Under the pieces are notes generated by a model. That model searched no databases, was not told the DNA's origin, and was given only the letters and a program-made list of their open reading frames with translations. A DNA stretch of 64,000 bases from Leptospira wolffii serovar Khorat str. Khorat-H2. GTDB lineage: Bacteria; Spirochaetota; Leptospiria; Leptospirales; Leptospiraceae. The first letter of the stretch is position 1, and every line of letters begins with the position of its first letter. This document shows positions 31,492-42,013 of the stretch, piece after piece. The stretch spans positions 310,001 through 374,000 of the forward strand of contig NZ_AKWX02000007.1 in NCBI RefSeq assembly GCF_000306115.2, in the 5' to 3' direction. The position numbers and the translations under genes are program-made.

Positions 31492-34400
31492 CTATTTTCT
31501 GGATTTTTTAGATCCCGATTTTACTTTTTTGGTTTTGGGCGTTTCCTCTTCTTCCGATTCTTCGGAATTCCAGGAGATCTCCTCGGTCTCTTTGTGGGAA
31601 TCGAAATGGAAAATCGCTCTTTCCTGGGCCCTCGAAGCCTGGAACTCAGCTTCTAATTTCTTTTTACGTAATTGCTTTCTTCTTTCCTGATCTTGGTAGA
31701 GATTCAGTAGGTATTCCATCACGATAGGAAGGAGCACCCTAGATAGAACCGTCGCCACTATGACCCCGAAGATCACCACTGTAGCCAAAGGTCTTTGCAC
31801 TTCCGCTCCCGCCATCGTGGAAATCGCCATCGGAATGAATCCCACCGCCGCTATGATTTCGGTGGTCATTACGGGTCTTAGGGAATGGAGCCCCGCGAGT
31901 ATTACCGCCTCGGATACTGCCACTCCTTTTTCCAATTCTTCCTTCAGAGTGGAGGCGTAGACCACACCGTTCAATACCGCAATACCGCTCACTGCGATGA
32001 ATCCTACTCCCGCTGGGATACTGAATGGAAGACCCCGTATGACGAGTCCTATGATTCCTCCTGCCACCGCGAGCGGAACCACGATGAACACTCCCGCTGC
32101 GTAATAGATATTTCCGAAGGCGGCTATGAGCATTACGAAGATGATCGCAAGAGCGATCGGAACCACGAGTAGCAGCCTATTTTTGGCTCGTGTGAAGTTC
32201 TCGAATTGTCCTCCCCAATCCGTTCTGTATCCTTCCGGGAGATTTTTCTCCAGATCGGCGGTGACTTTTTGGGCCTCATTCACGAATCCCACCAAGTCTC
32301 TTCCTCTCACGTTGGTTTCCACCATGATCCTACGCTTTAAGGATTCGCGATATATGGCCGCCGGTCCTTCCACGAATTCTATGGAGGCGACTTGTCCCAG
32401 AGGTATGGTGACCCCTCCGGAGGTCATGACGGGTATATTTTCCAATTTATCCAAATCGGATACGTCCAACTGGAGTCGCACTACCAGATCGAATCTCTTG
32501 AAACCTTCGAAAACTTTTCCGGCACGTCTACCGATACGTAAGGATTCCACCGTGGTAAGAATCTCTTCGGCTTCTACTCCGTAACGCGCCATCTTCTGTC
32601 TATCCGCTTTGATCTCTATGAGAGGAAGTCCTAATACTCTTTGCACTCGTAGATCCGCCGCTCCAGGAACCTTGCGGATCTTATCCGCGAATTGAGCCGC
32701 GGTATCCTTGAGCGTTTTTAAATCGTCTCCGTAGATCTTAATCACCACGTCCGCCTTGGATCCCGAAAGTAGTGCGTTCACGCGGTTCTCGATCGGCTGA
32801 GAAAGGGAAATCGTACTGGAAGGAACGGATTTTAAGATCGCTTCCTTCATCTTATCCATGAGTTCGTCTCGGGAAGAGGCACTCGTCCATTCTTTGGCGG
32901 GAACGAGCTTCACCATGGATTCTCCCTCTTCCGTTCCGATCGGCTCCGCCGCCGATTCTCCCCGTCCCATCTTGCTTACTACGCTTTTGACTTCCGGAAA
33001 CTTGGAGAGCACCTTTTCGATTTCCGTATTCGTCTCTCTGGAATAATTCACCGACGTGGAAGGAAGTCGCTTTATGTCGATGGCGAATTCTCCCTCGTCG
33101 ATCCTGGGAAGGAATTCGGACCCTAAAGTGGAACCTAATATTAAAGAAAGTGCAAATACTCCGACGCCCGCTCTTAGGAAAAGTTTCTTGTTCCCCATAC
33201 CGAACGCCAGGAGTTCCTGGTATTTCTCGGAGGCTATATCCCAGAATTTGCTATGATGAAATACGGGCTGTTGGAAAAGTATGCTCGCCGCTGCGGGGAA
33301 GGTGGTGAGGGCGAAAAGAAGAGCCATCGCCAAGGAGATGGTGACCGTGATCGCCATCGGTTTGAACATTCTTCCTTCCACGCCTTCGAGGGACATTAGG
33401 GGCAGATATACGAGTAGGATGATCCCAACGGAGAATGCCGCGGCTCTTCCCACTCGAAGGCAGGACTCCGTGATGATTTCCTCCGCCGCGAGCTTCCTAT
33501 CTTCCTGCGAATTCTGTAATTCGTAGAATGATTTTTTCAGGATGAATCCATGCAAAACGGATTCCAGCATCACGATGGTTCCGTCCACAAGGAGTCCGAA
33601 GTCCAAGGCTCCTAAGGACATCAAATTTCCCACGATACCGAACATTCTCATGAAAATGGTCGCCGCAAGCATAGGAATCGGGATGGATAAGCTTACGAGT
33701 AACGCTCCCTTAACGGTTCCTAGAGCGAGAATGAGAACGATGATGACTAAGACCGCAGCCTCTGCCAGGTTCGTGAAAATGGTTCCTAACGTTCGTCCGA
33801 TGAATTCCGAACGATCGTAGAATGTCACGATTTGCATTCCTTCGGGCAGTCGACCTCGTAAGACTTCTATCTTTGCCTTCACGAGCTTTACCACTTCTAG
33901 AGAGTTCTGTCCCATGAGCATCATCGCGGTGGCTCCCACGACTTCTCCCTTGGCGTCCTTGGTCATGAGTCCGAATCGGAGAGCCGGTCCGGTTTCCACG
34001 GTCGCGATCTGCCCTAAGAGAAGAGGAACTCCGTCTCTCTCCGTCTTTACGGCTACGTTACGTATCTCTTCTACGGTTTTGAATTGGCTTTCTCCCCGGA
34101 TCACGATCTGTTCGGAGCCTTTGGAGATATATCCTCCACCGGTGTTCTGGTTCGCGGATTCCAATTTTTCGCAAAGTTGGGAAAGCGTAATATTATGAAC
34201 CGCTAATCTTTGGGGATCGATTTTGATCTGGTATTGTCTGGATTCTCCGCCTATGATGTTTACGTCGATGATCCCTTCCGTAGACTTGATTTCCCTCGCG
34301 AGTTCCCACTCTAGATAGGTTCTGAGTTCCTCCGGCGAATGTCTATCGCTCGTGAGCACGAATTCGTAGATATCCCCTAAACCGGTCGCGATAGGGGAGA

Positions 34401-34788
34401 GCTCCGGAGAACCGTAGCCCTTGGGAATCACGGCTTCAGCGGCTCTCAACCTTTCGTTGATGAGCTGTCTTGCGAAATAAATATCCGTCCCGTCCTTGAA
34501 GATGGCGGTCACGCTACTCACTCCCGTACGGGAAATGGAACGGATCTCCGTCACATTCGGAACTCCGGTCAATTCCATCTCTATCGGATAAGTGATGAAT
34601 TGTTCCACCTCTATGGGAGAGAGTCCCGGAGATTGGGTAACCACCGAAACTTGAACGTTCGTAATATCCGGGATGGCGTCTATGGAAAGTTGATACGCAT
34701 TATATAGTCCGACGATACTGATCCCCGCGGTGAGGATGAGTACTAAGTATCTATTCTTAATCGAGAGTCGTATCAGTTTATCAATCAT
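31492..34788 (-). CDS. RND efflux pump of the CusA/CzcA heavy-metal type
   Basis: The protein is about 1098 residues from the ATG giving [16 protein letters not shown], which matches family N termini; an in-frame start 36 bp upstream is possible. It has the inner-membrane RND layout: a helix, a large periplasmic loop, six helices, a second loop, six helices. The proton relay segment [14 protein letters not shown] keeps the acidic residues typical of the CzcA branch. The basic, Glu/Lys-rich C-terminal tail is extra. No membrane-fusion or outer-membrane partner gene is in the window, so it may use partners encoded elsewhere. The metal is not determined. Confidence 0.9.
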   Translation of the reverse strand: MIDKLIRLSIKNRYLVLILTAGISIVGLYNAYQLSIDAIPDITNVQVSVVTQSPGLSPIEVEQFITYPIEMELTGVPNVTEIRSISRTGVSSVTAIFKDGTDIYFARQLINERLRAAEAVIPKGYGSPELSPIATGLGDIYEFVLTSDRHSPEELRTYLEWELAREIKSTEGIIDVNIIGGESRQYQIKIDPQRLAVHNITLSQLCEKLESANQNTGGGYISKGSEQIVIRGESQFKTVEEIRNVAVKTERDGVPLLLGQIATVETGPALRFGLMTKDAKGEVVGATAMMLMGQNSLEVVKLVKAKIEVLRGRLPEGMQIVTFYDRSEFIGRTLGTIFTNLAEAAVLVIIVLILALGTVKGALLVSLSIPIPMLAATIFMRMFGIVGNLMSLGALDFGLLVDGTIVMLESVLHGFILKKSFYELQNSQEDRKLAAEEIITESCLRVGRAAAFSVGIILLVYLPLMSLEGVEGRMFKPMAITVTISLAMALLFALTTFPAAASILFQQPVFHHSKFWDIASEKYQELLAFGMGNKKLFLRAGVGVFALSLILGSTLGSEFLPRIDEGEFAIDIKRLPSTSVNYSRETNTEIEKVLSKFPEVKSVVSKMGRGESAAEPIGTEEGESMVKLVPAKEWTSASSRDELMDKMKEAILKSVPSSTISLSQPIENRVNALLSGSKADVVIKIYGDDLKTLKDTAAQFADKIRKVPGAADLRVQRVLGLPLIEIKADRQKMARYGVEAEEILTTVESLRIGRRAGKVFEGFKRFDLVVRLQLDVSDLDKLENIPVMTSGGVTIPLGQVASIEFVEGPAAIYRESLKRRIMVETNVRGRDLVGFVNEAQKVTADLEKNLPEGYRTDWGGQFENFTRAKNRLLLVVPIALAIIFVMLIAAFGNIYYAAGVFIVVPLAVAGGIIGLVIRGLPFSIPAGVGFIAVSGIAVLNGVVYASTLKEELEKGVAVSEAVILAGLHSLRPVMTTEIIAAVGFIPMAISTMAGAEVQRPLATVVIFGVIVATVLSRVLLPIVMEYLLNLYQDQERRKQLRKKKLEAEFQASRAQERAIFHFDSHKETEEISWNSEESEEEETPKTKKVKSGSKKSRK

Positions 34789-34914
34789 GTAACGGTTCCG
34801 GGCGGGGATACGTACAAGATCCAAGCTCGTTCGGAGGTGTCGAATGGTTTTTATAAGAAAGAGGTTTGGGAAAATATTCCTAAGTAGGAACCGTATGCCA
34901 TTAGAAAGGTCTAA

Positions 34915-35643
34915 TCAGGACTTTTCGGCCAGAATATAACGCATTCCTTTCTTCTCTTCTTCCGTTTTTAAGCTAAAGCCGTATCGATCCAAAAGAATTA
35001 GGAAACGGTCGAGAGGAAGGTTTAATTTATTATACGAACTCGCCGAAAAAACCCAGGCTCCGTCCTTCCATTCTTGGAAAATATCGGTGACTTCGGTTTT
35101 CTCCTCTCCAAAACGAAGAATACAAGAAAAAATCCGATCCCTTTCCGATCTAACATTGAATCCGAGAGTATTTCCCTGTTTTCCGTAGCTCAAATCTCTA
35201 TAAGCGATCGCTAATAGAGATCCGGGCCTTAGGAAGGAGGACCAGATCGAAACTAAGTTCTCCACCTCCGGGGCGGAATCCAAATGGGGGAGAGTGTCTC
35301 CCATGCAGACCAATAATTCCGGGGCCTCTCCCCGGTACAATTCCGGGTTCCTGATATCGATTGTCTTAGTACGAATCTTAGTATCCGGTTTTCGAAGGGA
35401 AATTTCGGAGAGAAGCTGATCGCTTAAGTCCAGAGCAAGAACGTCGAAACCTAACCTTTCCAAAGCCAGGGATTGCAGCCCGTTTCCAGCGCCCAGGTCC
35501 CATGCGAGCCCCTTGCCTTTCGGCGCAAGGCCCCAGGTCTGGAAGAGGTAGAATTGCTCTTCTTCTTTTTCCTTCCAATCACCTAACATCCAAGCGTATT
35601 TTTCGGAGAGAAAGGAGTCGTAATGTTCTTTGGGACTTTTCAT
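34915..35643 (-). CDS. SAM-dependent methyltransferase
   Basis: The 242-residue protein has a class I fold, with motif I AWDLGAGNGLQSLAL and the acidic strand-2 end VLALDLSD. It is cytosolic with no signal. The substrate is unknown. It is 19 bp downstream of the cyclase gene on the same strand and may share its transcript. Confidence 0.8.
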   Translation of the reverse strand: MKSPKEHYDSFLSEKYAWMLGDWKEKEEEQFYLFQTWGLAPKGKGLAWDLGAGNGLQSLALERLGFDVLALDLSDQLLSEISLRKPDTKIRTKTIDIRNPELYRGEAPELLVCMGDTLPHLDSAPEVENLVSIWSSFLRPGSLLAIAYRDLSYGKQGNTLGFNVRSERDRIFSCILRFGEEKTEVTDIFQEWKDGAWVFSASSYNKLNLPLDRFLILLDRYGFSLKTEEEKKGMRYILAEKS

Positions 35644-35662
35644 GAATGGCGAGAATCCGATA

Positions 35663-36967
35663 TCAAACTAACCGATAGACGAAGACTTCTTTCTCTCTTC
35701 CTTTTACTTTTACGGGAGGAAGGGATTCCGCTTCTATCGTATGCTTTACTTCTTCGAATACTGAATCCGTAAGAAGGATCTCCGATCCGAAGTCCTTGTT
35801 CAACTGCTCCACTCGGGAGGCAAGATTGACCGTATCTCCGATGATCGTGTATTCCTTTCTCTGGGAAGATCCTACGTTTCCGGTCATCGCCTCTCCGGAA
35901 TGCAGCCCGATTCCGATCTTGGTTTCGGGAATTTTTCCGGATCGGTTCAACTCTCCGACTTTACGCTGGATCTCGAGCGAGGCCTTTACCGCATTTTGTA
36001 CGTCTTTTCCTTCATCGGAGAGGGGAGCTCCGAAGACGGCCATGAATCCGTCACCTAAAAACTTATTTATGATTCCGTTATTTTGGTTCACGATCTCTAT
36101 CATGTCTTCGAAGAGGGTGTTCAGGTATTCTATGACTTCCGTAGGGCTCTTGGACTCGGAGAATTTTGTGAAATTCCGGATGTCCAGGAACATGACGCAT
36201 ACGTTTTTACTTTCGGAGACTGTCTCTGACTTCTGACTCATCAGTTTGTCCACCACCGAAGGGGAAACATATTGGCCGAACATACCCACCACTTCGTTTC
36301 TCTCCTCCAGATTTCGGATGGAATTTTTGAGAACCGTCTTCATGCGCATGGACACGAGTCCTGCGACGATTCCGGAGCTGAAGAATAGTGCCGCTCGTAT
36401 CCACATTTGCAATTTGGCAAAGAAGAACGTGTAGGCCTCGTCGGATCCTTGCGGGATTTCCGGCATGAATTTAAATCCGATCAGAATGAATTCTGTTCCG
36501 GCTACGACTCCTGTGAAAACCGAAAGTCCGAATTCCATTCTTAAAACCGATAATATTATGAAAATGAGAAATAGATTGCTTACCGGGGAATTGATGGGGA
36601 TGACAGGATGAGGATGAAGTTGTACTAAGATCAGTAAAACGATTCCCGGCAAAGAGGTCTCTATGAGCGTGTTTCCGTATCTCGGCAATAAAGGGAGTTT
36701 TGCTCCTTTTTTTTGCAGTCGGATGAGAAGTAGTAGAAATAAAGCCTCGTAGAACGCTCCTGCAAATACGGTGGCGATGAGAATTTCGAAAGGAAAATCC
36801 ATGCCGGTACTCAGGTCGAATTCCTTTTCGGCCAAGAAAAAAAGTCCCGTCCAAAGAACGCCCGCGAAGGCGAAAATCCCCAGAAGAATCTTACTGCGGA
36901 TCGTTTCGCTTTGTAGGATCTCCTTCTCCAGAGTATTGGCCAGGGTATCAAAGCTTCGAAGTTTCAT
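35663..36967 (-). CDS. Class III adenylate/guanylate cyclase, membrane-bound
   Basis: The 434-residue protein has six predicted membrane helices (residues 27-215), a short linker and a C-terminal cyclase domain. Metal Asp residues appear in VMFLDIRNFT and GDGFMAVFG. The purine-recognition Lys is in NKFLGDGF and the partner segment is YTIIGDTVNLASRVEQ. That pattern suits adenylate cyclase, so cAMP is the likely product. The helical region resembles the MASE2/seven-helix inputs of Leptospira cyclases. The signal sensed is unknown. Confidence 0.9.
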   Translation of the reverse strand: MKLRSFDTLANTLEKEILQSETIRSKILLGIFAFAGVLWTGLFFLAEKEFDLSTGMDFPFEILIATVFAGAFYEALFLLLLIRLQKKGAKLPLLPRYGNTLIETSLPGIVLLILVQLHPHPVIPINSPVSNLFLIFIILSVLRMEFGLSVFTGVVAGTEFILIGFKFMPEIPQGSDEAYTFFFAKLQMWIRAALFFSSGIVAGLVSMRMKTVLKNSIRNLEERNEVVGMFGQYVSPSVVDKLMSQKSETVSESKNVCVMFLDIRNFTKFSESKSPTEVIEYLNTLFEDMIEIVNQNNGIINKFLGDGFMAVFGAPLSDEGKDVQNAVKASLEIQRKVGELNRSGKIPETKIGIGLHSGEAMTGNVGSSQRKEYTIIGDTVNLASRVEQLNKDFGSEILLTDSVFEEVKHTIEAESLPPVKVKGREKEVFVYRLV

Positions 36968-37062
36968 GTTTTTTGCGCCTTCTTATGAACGGGATGCTTC
37001 GGAAATTTCTTCGAAATCTTTGGTTTTAAGGGTCGCCTGGCAAGAGAAAAATTTCCCGATTC

Positions 37063-38484
37063 TTAACTAGGTTCTATCACTGAGTTTGCAATATCCTCTT
37101 TTTTTATACGGGAGTTTCCGGACTTTTTTGCGAAGGTTTCGTAGAGGAAGATTACTAACACGATTAAGTGTTCCGTCCAAAGAGCCCAATTCTTATCGGA
37201 GTAGGGAAGTTCCAGATAAGTAGAATAGGATAGGATCCAAACGGAGGATGCGGCTAAAGGCCAAATATGTTTGGAATAAACCGAAGCGGCGAGGATAGGA
37301 AGAAAATACCAAGGATGTACCGTACTAGACAACGCGTAGTAGATCCCGGAGACCCCCACCCATAGACCTGCGAGAGAAATCAAATCGTTCGATTCTTTCC
37401 GGATAGATTTTAGGTAGGAGTAGAATACGATGAATACGGAAGCCAAAAAGGAAAGCAATAATGCGGCAGAATAAGGATACCAGGTATACTTCATAGGAAT
37501 CTTTGTCAGATAGTAGATTCCTCCATGATATTCGAAGAGATGGAAATAGACTCCTAAACCCTCCTTCCATTGTTTTTGTAGGATTTCCGTATCGGGATAT
37601 AGGGACAGAATCCATACGGATAATGAAATGAATATTACGCTACCGGATAGGATGATAAGGATCCGGGTCCGGATCGATCTTTTTCCGATCCATCTAAAAA
37701 ATAGATAAGGCAATAGCAGCAGAGGAACCAATTTTAAGAAAATCGCGGATAGGAATGAAATCCAAGCGGTTAGAATTCTCCCCTTTTGCCAAAGAAGAGC
37801 GGAGTAAAAAAGAAAGAAAACCAAAATCGGTTCCGGATGTCCGTTACCCGTTCCTTCCCATAATACGAGAGGATGTAGCCAATATTTTAAAAAAGAGTAA
37901 TTTTTATTTTTTTTACGTAAGGATAGGTAAGCGAACCCTAACTCGAATAGAAATACGGTGAGTTTCCAGAAACCGATTCCGATTTTTACGGAAGAGAAAA
38001 GCTCCATAAGTGCGGACGGAATTAAGAAAAGGATTTGGAGGATCGGAGGATATACGGAGTAATAGGCACCCGAGTTCATCTTCTCGAGTAATTCTTCTCT
38101 CCAGGGGGCTTGGGATTCGAATGCAATTTCTCCCGGCAAAACGGAATAAGGAGAGCTTCCTCTTAAAACCATGCTTCCGTCCCAAAGGAATCGATATACG
38201 TCTTCGGAGAGAAATACGGGTGAGAATAGCAAAAGGACTCGGACTAGAATTCCCGCGCCTAATCCAAAACGGAATTCCGAGTCCGAATTCTGGGTCTTTA
38301 GAAATAGAAAATAGGAGCTTAGGCTTGCAAAAAAACAAAAGGCCAGAATTCCGAAATCGGCCCTACGGAATAGAAAAGGGAAGAGAATCAGCGGAATCGC
38401 CCAGAGCAACAAGAGGGTAGAAGGTACTACAAGTCCTCTGTGTTTAAGATTTTGCCCATTTGTTAAATTATACATATTGTTCAA
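37063..38484 (-). CDS. GT-C-type membrane glycosyltransferase
   Basis: The 473-residue protein has about ten to twelve membrane helices and the first-loop acidic motif SEDVYRFLWDG, typical of GT-C enzymes that use polyprenyl-phosphate sugars. YYSVYPPILQ, NGHPEPIL and TVHPWYFLP are segments shared with mannosyltransferase-like GT87 proteins. It should transfer a sugar outside the cytoplasmic membrane. The acceptor is unknown. An ATG three codons downstream is an alternative start. Confidence 0.75.
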   Translation of the reverse strand: MNNMYNLTNGQNLKHRGLVVPSTLLLLWAIPLILFPFLFRRADFGILAFCFFASLSSYFLFLKTQNSDSEFRFGLGAGILVRVLLLFSPVFLSEDVYRFLWDGSMVLRGSSPYSVLPGEIAFESQAPWREELLEKMNSGAYYSVYPPILQILFLIPSALMELFSSVKIGIGFWKLTVFLFELGFAYLSLRKKNKNYSFLKYWLHPLVLWEGTGNGHPEPILVFFLFYSALLWQKGRILTAWISFLSAIFLKLVPLLLLPYLFFRWIGKRSIRTRILIILSGSVIFISLSVWILSLYPDTEILQKQWKEGLGVYFHLFEYHGGIYYLTKIPMKYTWYPYSAALLLSFLASVFIVFYSYLKSIRKESNDLISLAGLWVGVSGIYYALSSTVHPWYFLPILAASVYSKHIWPLAASSVWILSYSTYLELPYSDKNWALWTEHLIVLVIFLYETFAKKSGNSRIKKEDIANSVIEPS

Positions 38485-38553
38485 TATAGCGAAAATTTTC
38501 TTGCGAAATATGAGACTCTGTCTAAGTTAGAGAAAAGCAATTTTTGAGGAATC

Positions 38554-39039
38554 ATGATTCGTATAGGAAATTTCCCCGACACAGTCAACGAATACGCGGC
38601 CAGAAGCGTTGCCGGCCTCGTAGTTCTCTTAAGCCTAAGCGCCTTACTCACCCAATCCGTTTGGTTAACAGCCGCACTTTTATACGGGTTTTTGGCAAGA
38701 GTGCTGTATGGTCCGAAATTCTCTCTGTTTGCCAGGCTGGCAATACATGTGATCGTCCCCGGATTGAAATTAGGATCGAGAACGGTTCCGGGGCCCCCTA
38801 AGAGATTCGCTCAGCTAGTGGGTCTCGTTTTTAGTTCCTCCGCGTTAGTCCTTCTTCTTTTCGGACAAATATTCTATTTCCAAATCGTTTTGGGCGTATT
38901 AGTATTCTTTGCGACCTTAGAGAGCGCCCTGGGCTTTTGTGCGGGATGCTTCGTTTTCGGTTATTTGATGAAATGGGGAATCATCCCGGAAGAAGTCTGC
39001 GAAAAATGTAACAATCTGACATTCGCACCGAAAAGTTGA
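38554..39039 (+). CDS. DUF4395 membrane protein
   Basis: The 161-residue protein fits DUF4395: an Asn-rich start, four membrane helices and Cys pairs CAGC and CEKC in the C-terminal half. GAGG lies before the ATG. The family is often found near thiol or sulfur-transfer genes. Its role is unknown. Confidence 0.75.
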   Translation: MIRIGNFPDTVNEYAARSVAGLVVLLSLSALLTQSVWLTAALLYGFLARVLYGPKFSLFARLAIHVIVPGLKLGSRTVPGPPKRFAQLVGLVFSSSALVLLLFGQIFYFQIVLGVLVFFATLESALGFCAGCFVFGYLMKWGIIPEEVCEKCNNLTFAPKS

Positions 39040-39179
39040 AAGCGGGGCAATGCAAAGCAGGATAATTCGATCGCTACAAGCAATTAATTATTCTAATATT
39101 CCAAACTTTTGGTAAAATGGAGAGGGTTCTCCCTTTTGATGCGAAAACGAATCATAAAAACAATCATAGGGAGAAACCG

Positions 39180-39521
39180 ATGTCTCAAAACAACACTTAC
39201 TATCATCCGGAAGATCTGAAGAAATTCGGAAATATCGGAGAATTCGGACCGGATCTGGCCAAGAAATTTTTCGATTATTACGGATCCGTCTTTGCGGACG
39301 GAGCTCTGAGCGCAAAAGAAAAGTCTCTAATCGCTTTAGCCGTCGCACATGTGGTGCAATGTCCTTATTGCATAGACGCATATACCACGGATACTTTGGA
39401 AAAAGGCGCCACCGAAGAGCAACTCTGGGAAGCCATTCATGTAGGAGCTGCGATTCGCGGAGGAGCTAGCCTCGTTCATAGCGTCCAAGCCTTGAACAAG
39501 GTAAAAGAATTAGGGATCTAA
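39180..39521 (+). CDS. Arsenosugar-associated peroxidase-like protein (CMD/AhpD family)
   Basis: The 113-residue protein has the AhpD redox motif CPYCIDAYT and follows the carboxymuconolactone-decarboxylase fold. It lies 25 bp before the ArsS-like gene, the arrangement expected for the small AhpD-like partner of arsenosugar synthesis. The ATG at 39180 has AGGGAG upstream; an earlier start would add 21 unconserved residues. A redox role for the ArsS step is inferred. Confidence 0.82.
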   Translation: MSQNNTYYHPEDLKKFGNIGEFGPDLAKKFFDYYGSVFADGALSAKEKSLIALAVAHVVQCPYCIDAYTTDTLEKGATEEQLWEAIHVGAAIRGGASLVHSVQALNKVKELGI

Positions 39522-39546
39522 GGATCCAATTTCGGAGTCGAAAAAT

Positions 39547-40593
39547 ATGAAGTCCCTTCTTGCACGCGGAAGTGAACTCGCTTCTTCCCCGGAGCAGTTT
39601 AGAATTCTTGCGGAATCTTCCGAAAGAAAATCTCTTCCTAGCTTCGGAGAAAAGCTCTCCGAGATCGGTTTGCTTCCTCTGAAACCTACCGGCATAGATA
39701 TCCTACAAGTAAATGTGGGTAAACTCTGCAATCAAACATGCAAACATTGTCATGTGGATGCCGGGCCGGACCGTAGAGAATCCATGAGCAAGGAAATTAT
39801 GCAGGAATGTCTAACCGCTCTTGCGACTCCGGGAGTGAATACCTTGGACATCACCGGGGGAGCCCCGGAGATGAACCCTAATTTTAGATGGTTCGTAGAA
39901 GAAGCTTCCAAACTCGGCAAAAAGATCATGGTCCGCTGCAATCTGACCATAGTGATGGCGGGAGAAAAATACAGGGACCTTCCCGAGTTTTTCGCGGAGC
40001 ATAAGGTGGAAGTGGTATCCAGTCTTCCTTATTTCCAGAAGAGAAGGACGGATGCGCAAAGAGGGGACGGGGTATTCGATAAATCCGTTGAAGCATTAAA
40101 GAAATTGAATGCGATCGGTTATGGAATTCCCGGCTCCGGATTGGTGCTGAATTTGGTATACAATCCGGGGGGAGCCTTTCTTCCGGGAGGGCAATCCACC
40201 TTGGAGGGGGACTTCAAGAGGGAACTTCTGCAGAATTTCGGAGTGCAATTCAACTCTCTTTTTACGATCACGAATATGCCGATCAGTCGCTTTTTGGAGT
40301 TCCTACTGGAAAGCGGCAATTTGGACTCTTATCTGGAAAAGCTTGTGACTTCCTTTAATCCTGCGGCAGCTCTGGGAGTGATGTGCCGTAATACCCTAAG
40401 CGTGGGTTGGGACGGCAGTCTCTATGATTGCGATTTCAATCAGATGCTGGATATGCAGGTTGCCGGAAACGTAACTAGGATTTCCGATTTCAATAAGGCA
40501 AAACTCGAAGAGAGATCCATCCGCTTGGACCAGCATTGCTACGGTTGTACAGCTGGGGCAGGTTCCTCTTGCGGCGGGGCCATAGCGGAATAA
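39547..40593 (+). CDS. arsS: Arsenosugar biosynthesis radical SAM protein ArsS
   Basis: The 348-residue protein has the radical SAM motif in CNQTCKHCHVDAGP and a C-terminal Cys-rich domain CYGCTAGAGSSCGGA, the combination that defines ArsS and its relatives. ArsS couples a SAM-derived deoxyadenosyl group to a methylated arsenical, the step that makes arsenosugars after ArsM. Here all visible positions are Cys, with no in-frame UGA, so this is not the selenocysteine form. ArsM is not in the window. Assignment is by family; a different substrate cannot be excluded. Confidence 0.8.
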   Translation: MKSLLARGSELASSPEQFRILAESSERKSLPSFGEKLSEIGLLPLKPTGIDILQVNVGKLCNQTCKHCHVDAGPDRRESMSKEIMQECLTALATPGVNTLDITGGAPEMNPNFRWFVEEASKLGKKIMVRCNLTIVMAGEKYRDLPEFFAEHKVEVVSSLPYFQKRRTDAQRGDGVFDKSVEALKKLNAIGYGIPGSGLVLNLVYNPGGAFLPGGQSTLEGDFKRELLQNFGVQFNSLFTITNMPISRFLEFLLESGNLDSYLEKLVTSFNPAAALGVMCRNTLSVGWDGSLYDCDFNQMLDMQVAGNVTRISDFNKAKLEERSIRLDQHCYGCTAGAGSSCGGAIAE

Positions 40594-40732
40594 AGGCCCA
40601 TTCTATTCTTCTAAACCGTAAAAACCGGGTATTTTCTTGCCAGAATGTCCCATGGATTCCTTAATGAGATTGAAACTCAGACCTAGTCTTAAAAATAGGC
40701 CCTACAGGACCTTGGTTCTTAGGAGAAATCTC

Positions 40733-41269
40733 ATGAAACAAAAAACGCCTTGGTTCTTATCTGTGCTATTGATCTCTGCCCTGTTACTTCCGGGCTGTGA
40801 GAAAAAAGAGGATGATAAGACCACGACCACATTAGCCTTATTCGGCATTCTTTTGGGAGGAGGGGGCGACTGCTCCGTAGCTTTTCCTGGAAAGTCCCCC
40901 GTATCCATAAACCGTACTAAGACGACTAAGGGAAGCACATCTAACGTTGTATGGGGGAGAATTCCGTTCGTAAATCACCCGATCGCCATCGTGGAAGTCT
41001 TGAACGCGACTGCGGGAAATACGGTGACTTTTACGGGAGTGGATTCCATAGATAATCCGAACGAAAGCGGGGATCAAGCTACTATCTACGAGAATACGGA
41101 TTGTCCTTTGGCGACAAGTGATCTTACGAATTCCAGCCAGTTCAGTACGACCACGAGAGGAAGCGCGGGGCCTTTCGTTTATACGAATGTGACCGGAGGT
41201 TCCTATTACTTCCTGCTCTATCTTATAGGAGGAAATCCTCCGGCAGCGACGGTGCAATATTCGCCGTAA
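40733..41269 (+). CDS. Putative lipoprotein
   Basis: Starting at the ATG with AGGAGA upstream, the 178-residue protein has a signal peptide ending in LLPGC, a good lipobox. The mature part begins with Lys/Glu/Asp and a Thr run. It then has a beta-rich domain with two spaced Cys (DCSV and DCPL). No family is recognised. An earlier in-frame ATG at 40637 would put 32 basic residues before the signal peptide, which is unlikely. Confidence 0.75.
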   Translation: MKQKTPWFLSVLLISALLLPGCEKKEDDKTTTTLALFGILLGGGGDCSVAFPGKSPVSINRTKTTKGSTSNVVWGRIPFVNHPIAIVEVLNATAGNTVTFTGVDSIDNPNESGDQATIYENTDCPLATSDLTNSSQFSTTTRGSAGPFVYTNVTGGSYYFLLYLIGGNPPAATVQYSP

Positions 41270-41312
41270 AACTAGGTTTCAAATCTCCCTTTCCTTGAAA
41301 GAAAGGGGGACG

Positions 41313-41906
41313 CTAGTTCTTTCCTTTTCCTTGTAGAATAGAGTCCGCCATTCCGGGTAAATCGTCCAAAGCGGAGACTTTTCCGGTGAGCTTCCAGATC
41401 TGCAAAACTCCTTCGTAACAGGCGAACACTCTTCTTGCCATAGTTTGGGGATCCGTATCTTTTTTTAGTTTTCCCTTTTGTTGGAGTTCCTTCAGGTAGC
41501 TCGTTAAAAAATCAATGGTCTTTAACGCCAATTTCCGTACTTCTTCCGAAATCGGAGCGGAGGTGGAGGCAATTTGTGCGGCAGTATTGGCCATAGGACA
41601 TCCTGCGAACCCGCTATTCCTTGTCTGCCTCCTTAAGATTTGGGTCCATGCTAGAACGAAATCCTTGGGAGAATCGGAGCGCTTTTTCAATAGTTCCAAA
41701 AGCTTTAGCTGTTCTTTTCCGTAAAATTCTATATAAGCCTTTCCTAAATCGTCTTTGGATGGAAAATAATCGTAAAAACTGGCCTTGGCGGTTTTGGATT
41801 CCTGGATAATCTGATTGATTCCGGTATTTCCGTATCCTTGGGTCTGGAAGAGACGAACCGCAGTCTCTAAAATCCTGTCCTTTGGACCTTTTTCCGGGCT
41901 TGACAT
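41313..41906 (-). CDS. TetR-family regulator
   Basis: The 197-residue protein has the TetR helix-turn-helix (GINQIIQESKTAKASFYDYF) and a C-terminal domain with GCPMANTAAQ, a mark of the YcdC/TetR_C subfamily. It diverges from the nitroreductase gene. The palindrome 28 bp upstream of its start is the probable operator for both genes. A second member of the subfamily is at 55731-56324. Confidence 0.85.
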   Translation of the reverse strand: MSSPEKGPKDRILETAVRLFQTQGYGNTGINQIIQESKTAKASFYDYFPSKDDLGKAYIEFYGKEQLKLLELLKKRSDSPKDFVLAWTQILRRQTRNSGFAGCPMANTAAQIASTSAPISEEVRKLALKTIDFLTSYLKELQQKGKLKKDTDPQTMARRVFACYEGVLQIWKLTGKVSALDDLPGMADSILQGKGKN

Positions 41907-41933
41907 TTTGTTCCTTTTAGGATCGAATAGCAG

Positions 41934-41947
41934 ACAGACTTGTCTGT
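41934..41947. promoter_or_regulatory. TetR operator-like palindrome
   Basis: ACAGAC-TT-GTCTGT is a 14-bp palindrome with a 2-bp centre, the size and symmetry of many TetR operators. It lies between the divergent TetR and nitroreductase starts. Confidence 0.6.
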
Positions 41948-42013
41948 TCGTATCCTATGCGTTTAGGAAATACGAAACGGAATTAAAAGCAAGCCCTATT
42001 TACGGAGGTGGGT

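Noticed and set aside
41287..41307. Terminator between the lipoprotein and TetR genes
   Set aside because: A 7-bp stem (CCCTTTC with GAAAGGG) is present, but neither strand has a T-run directly after it.
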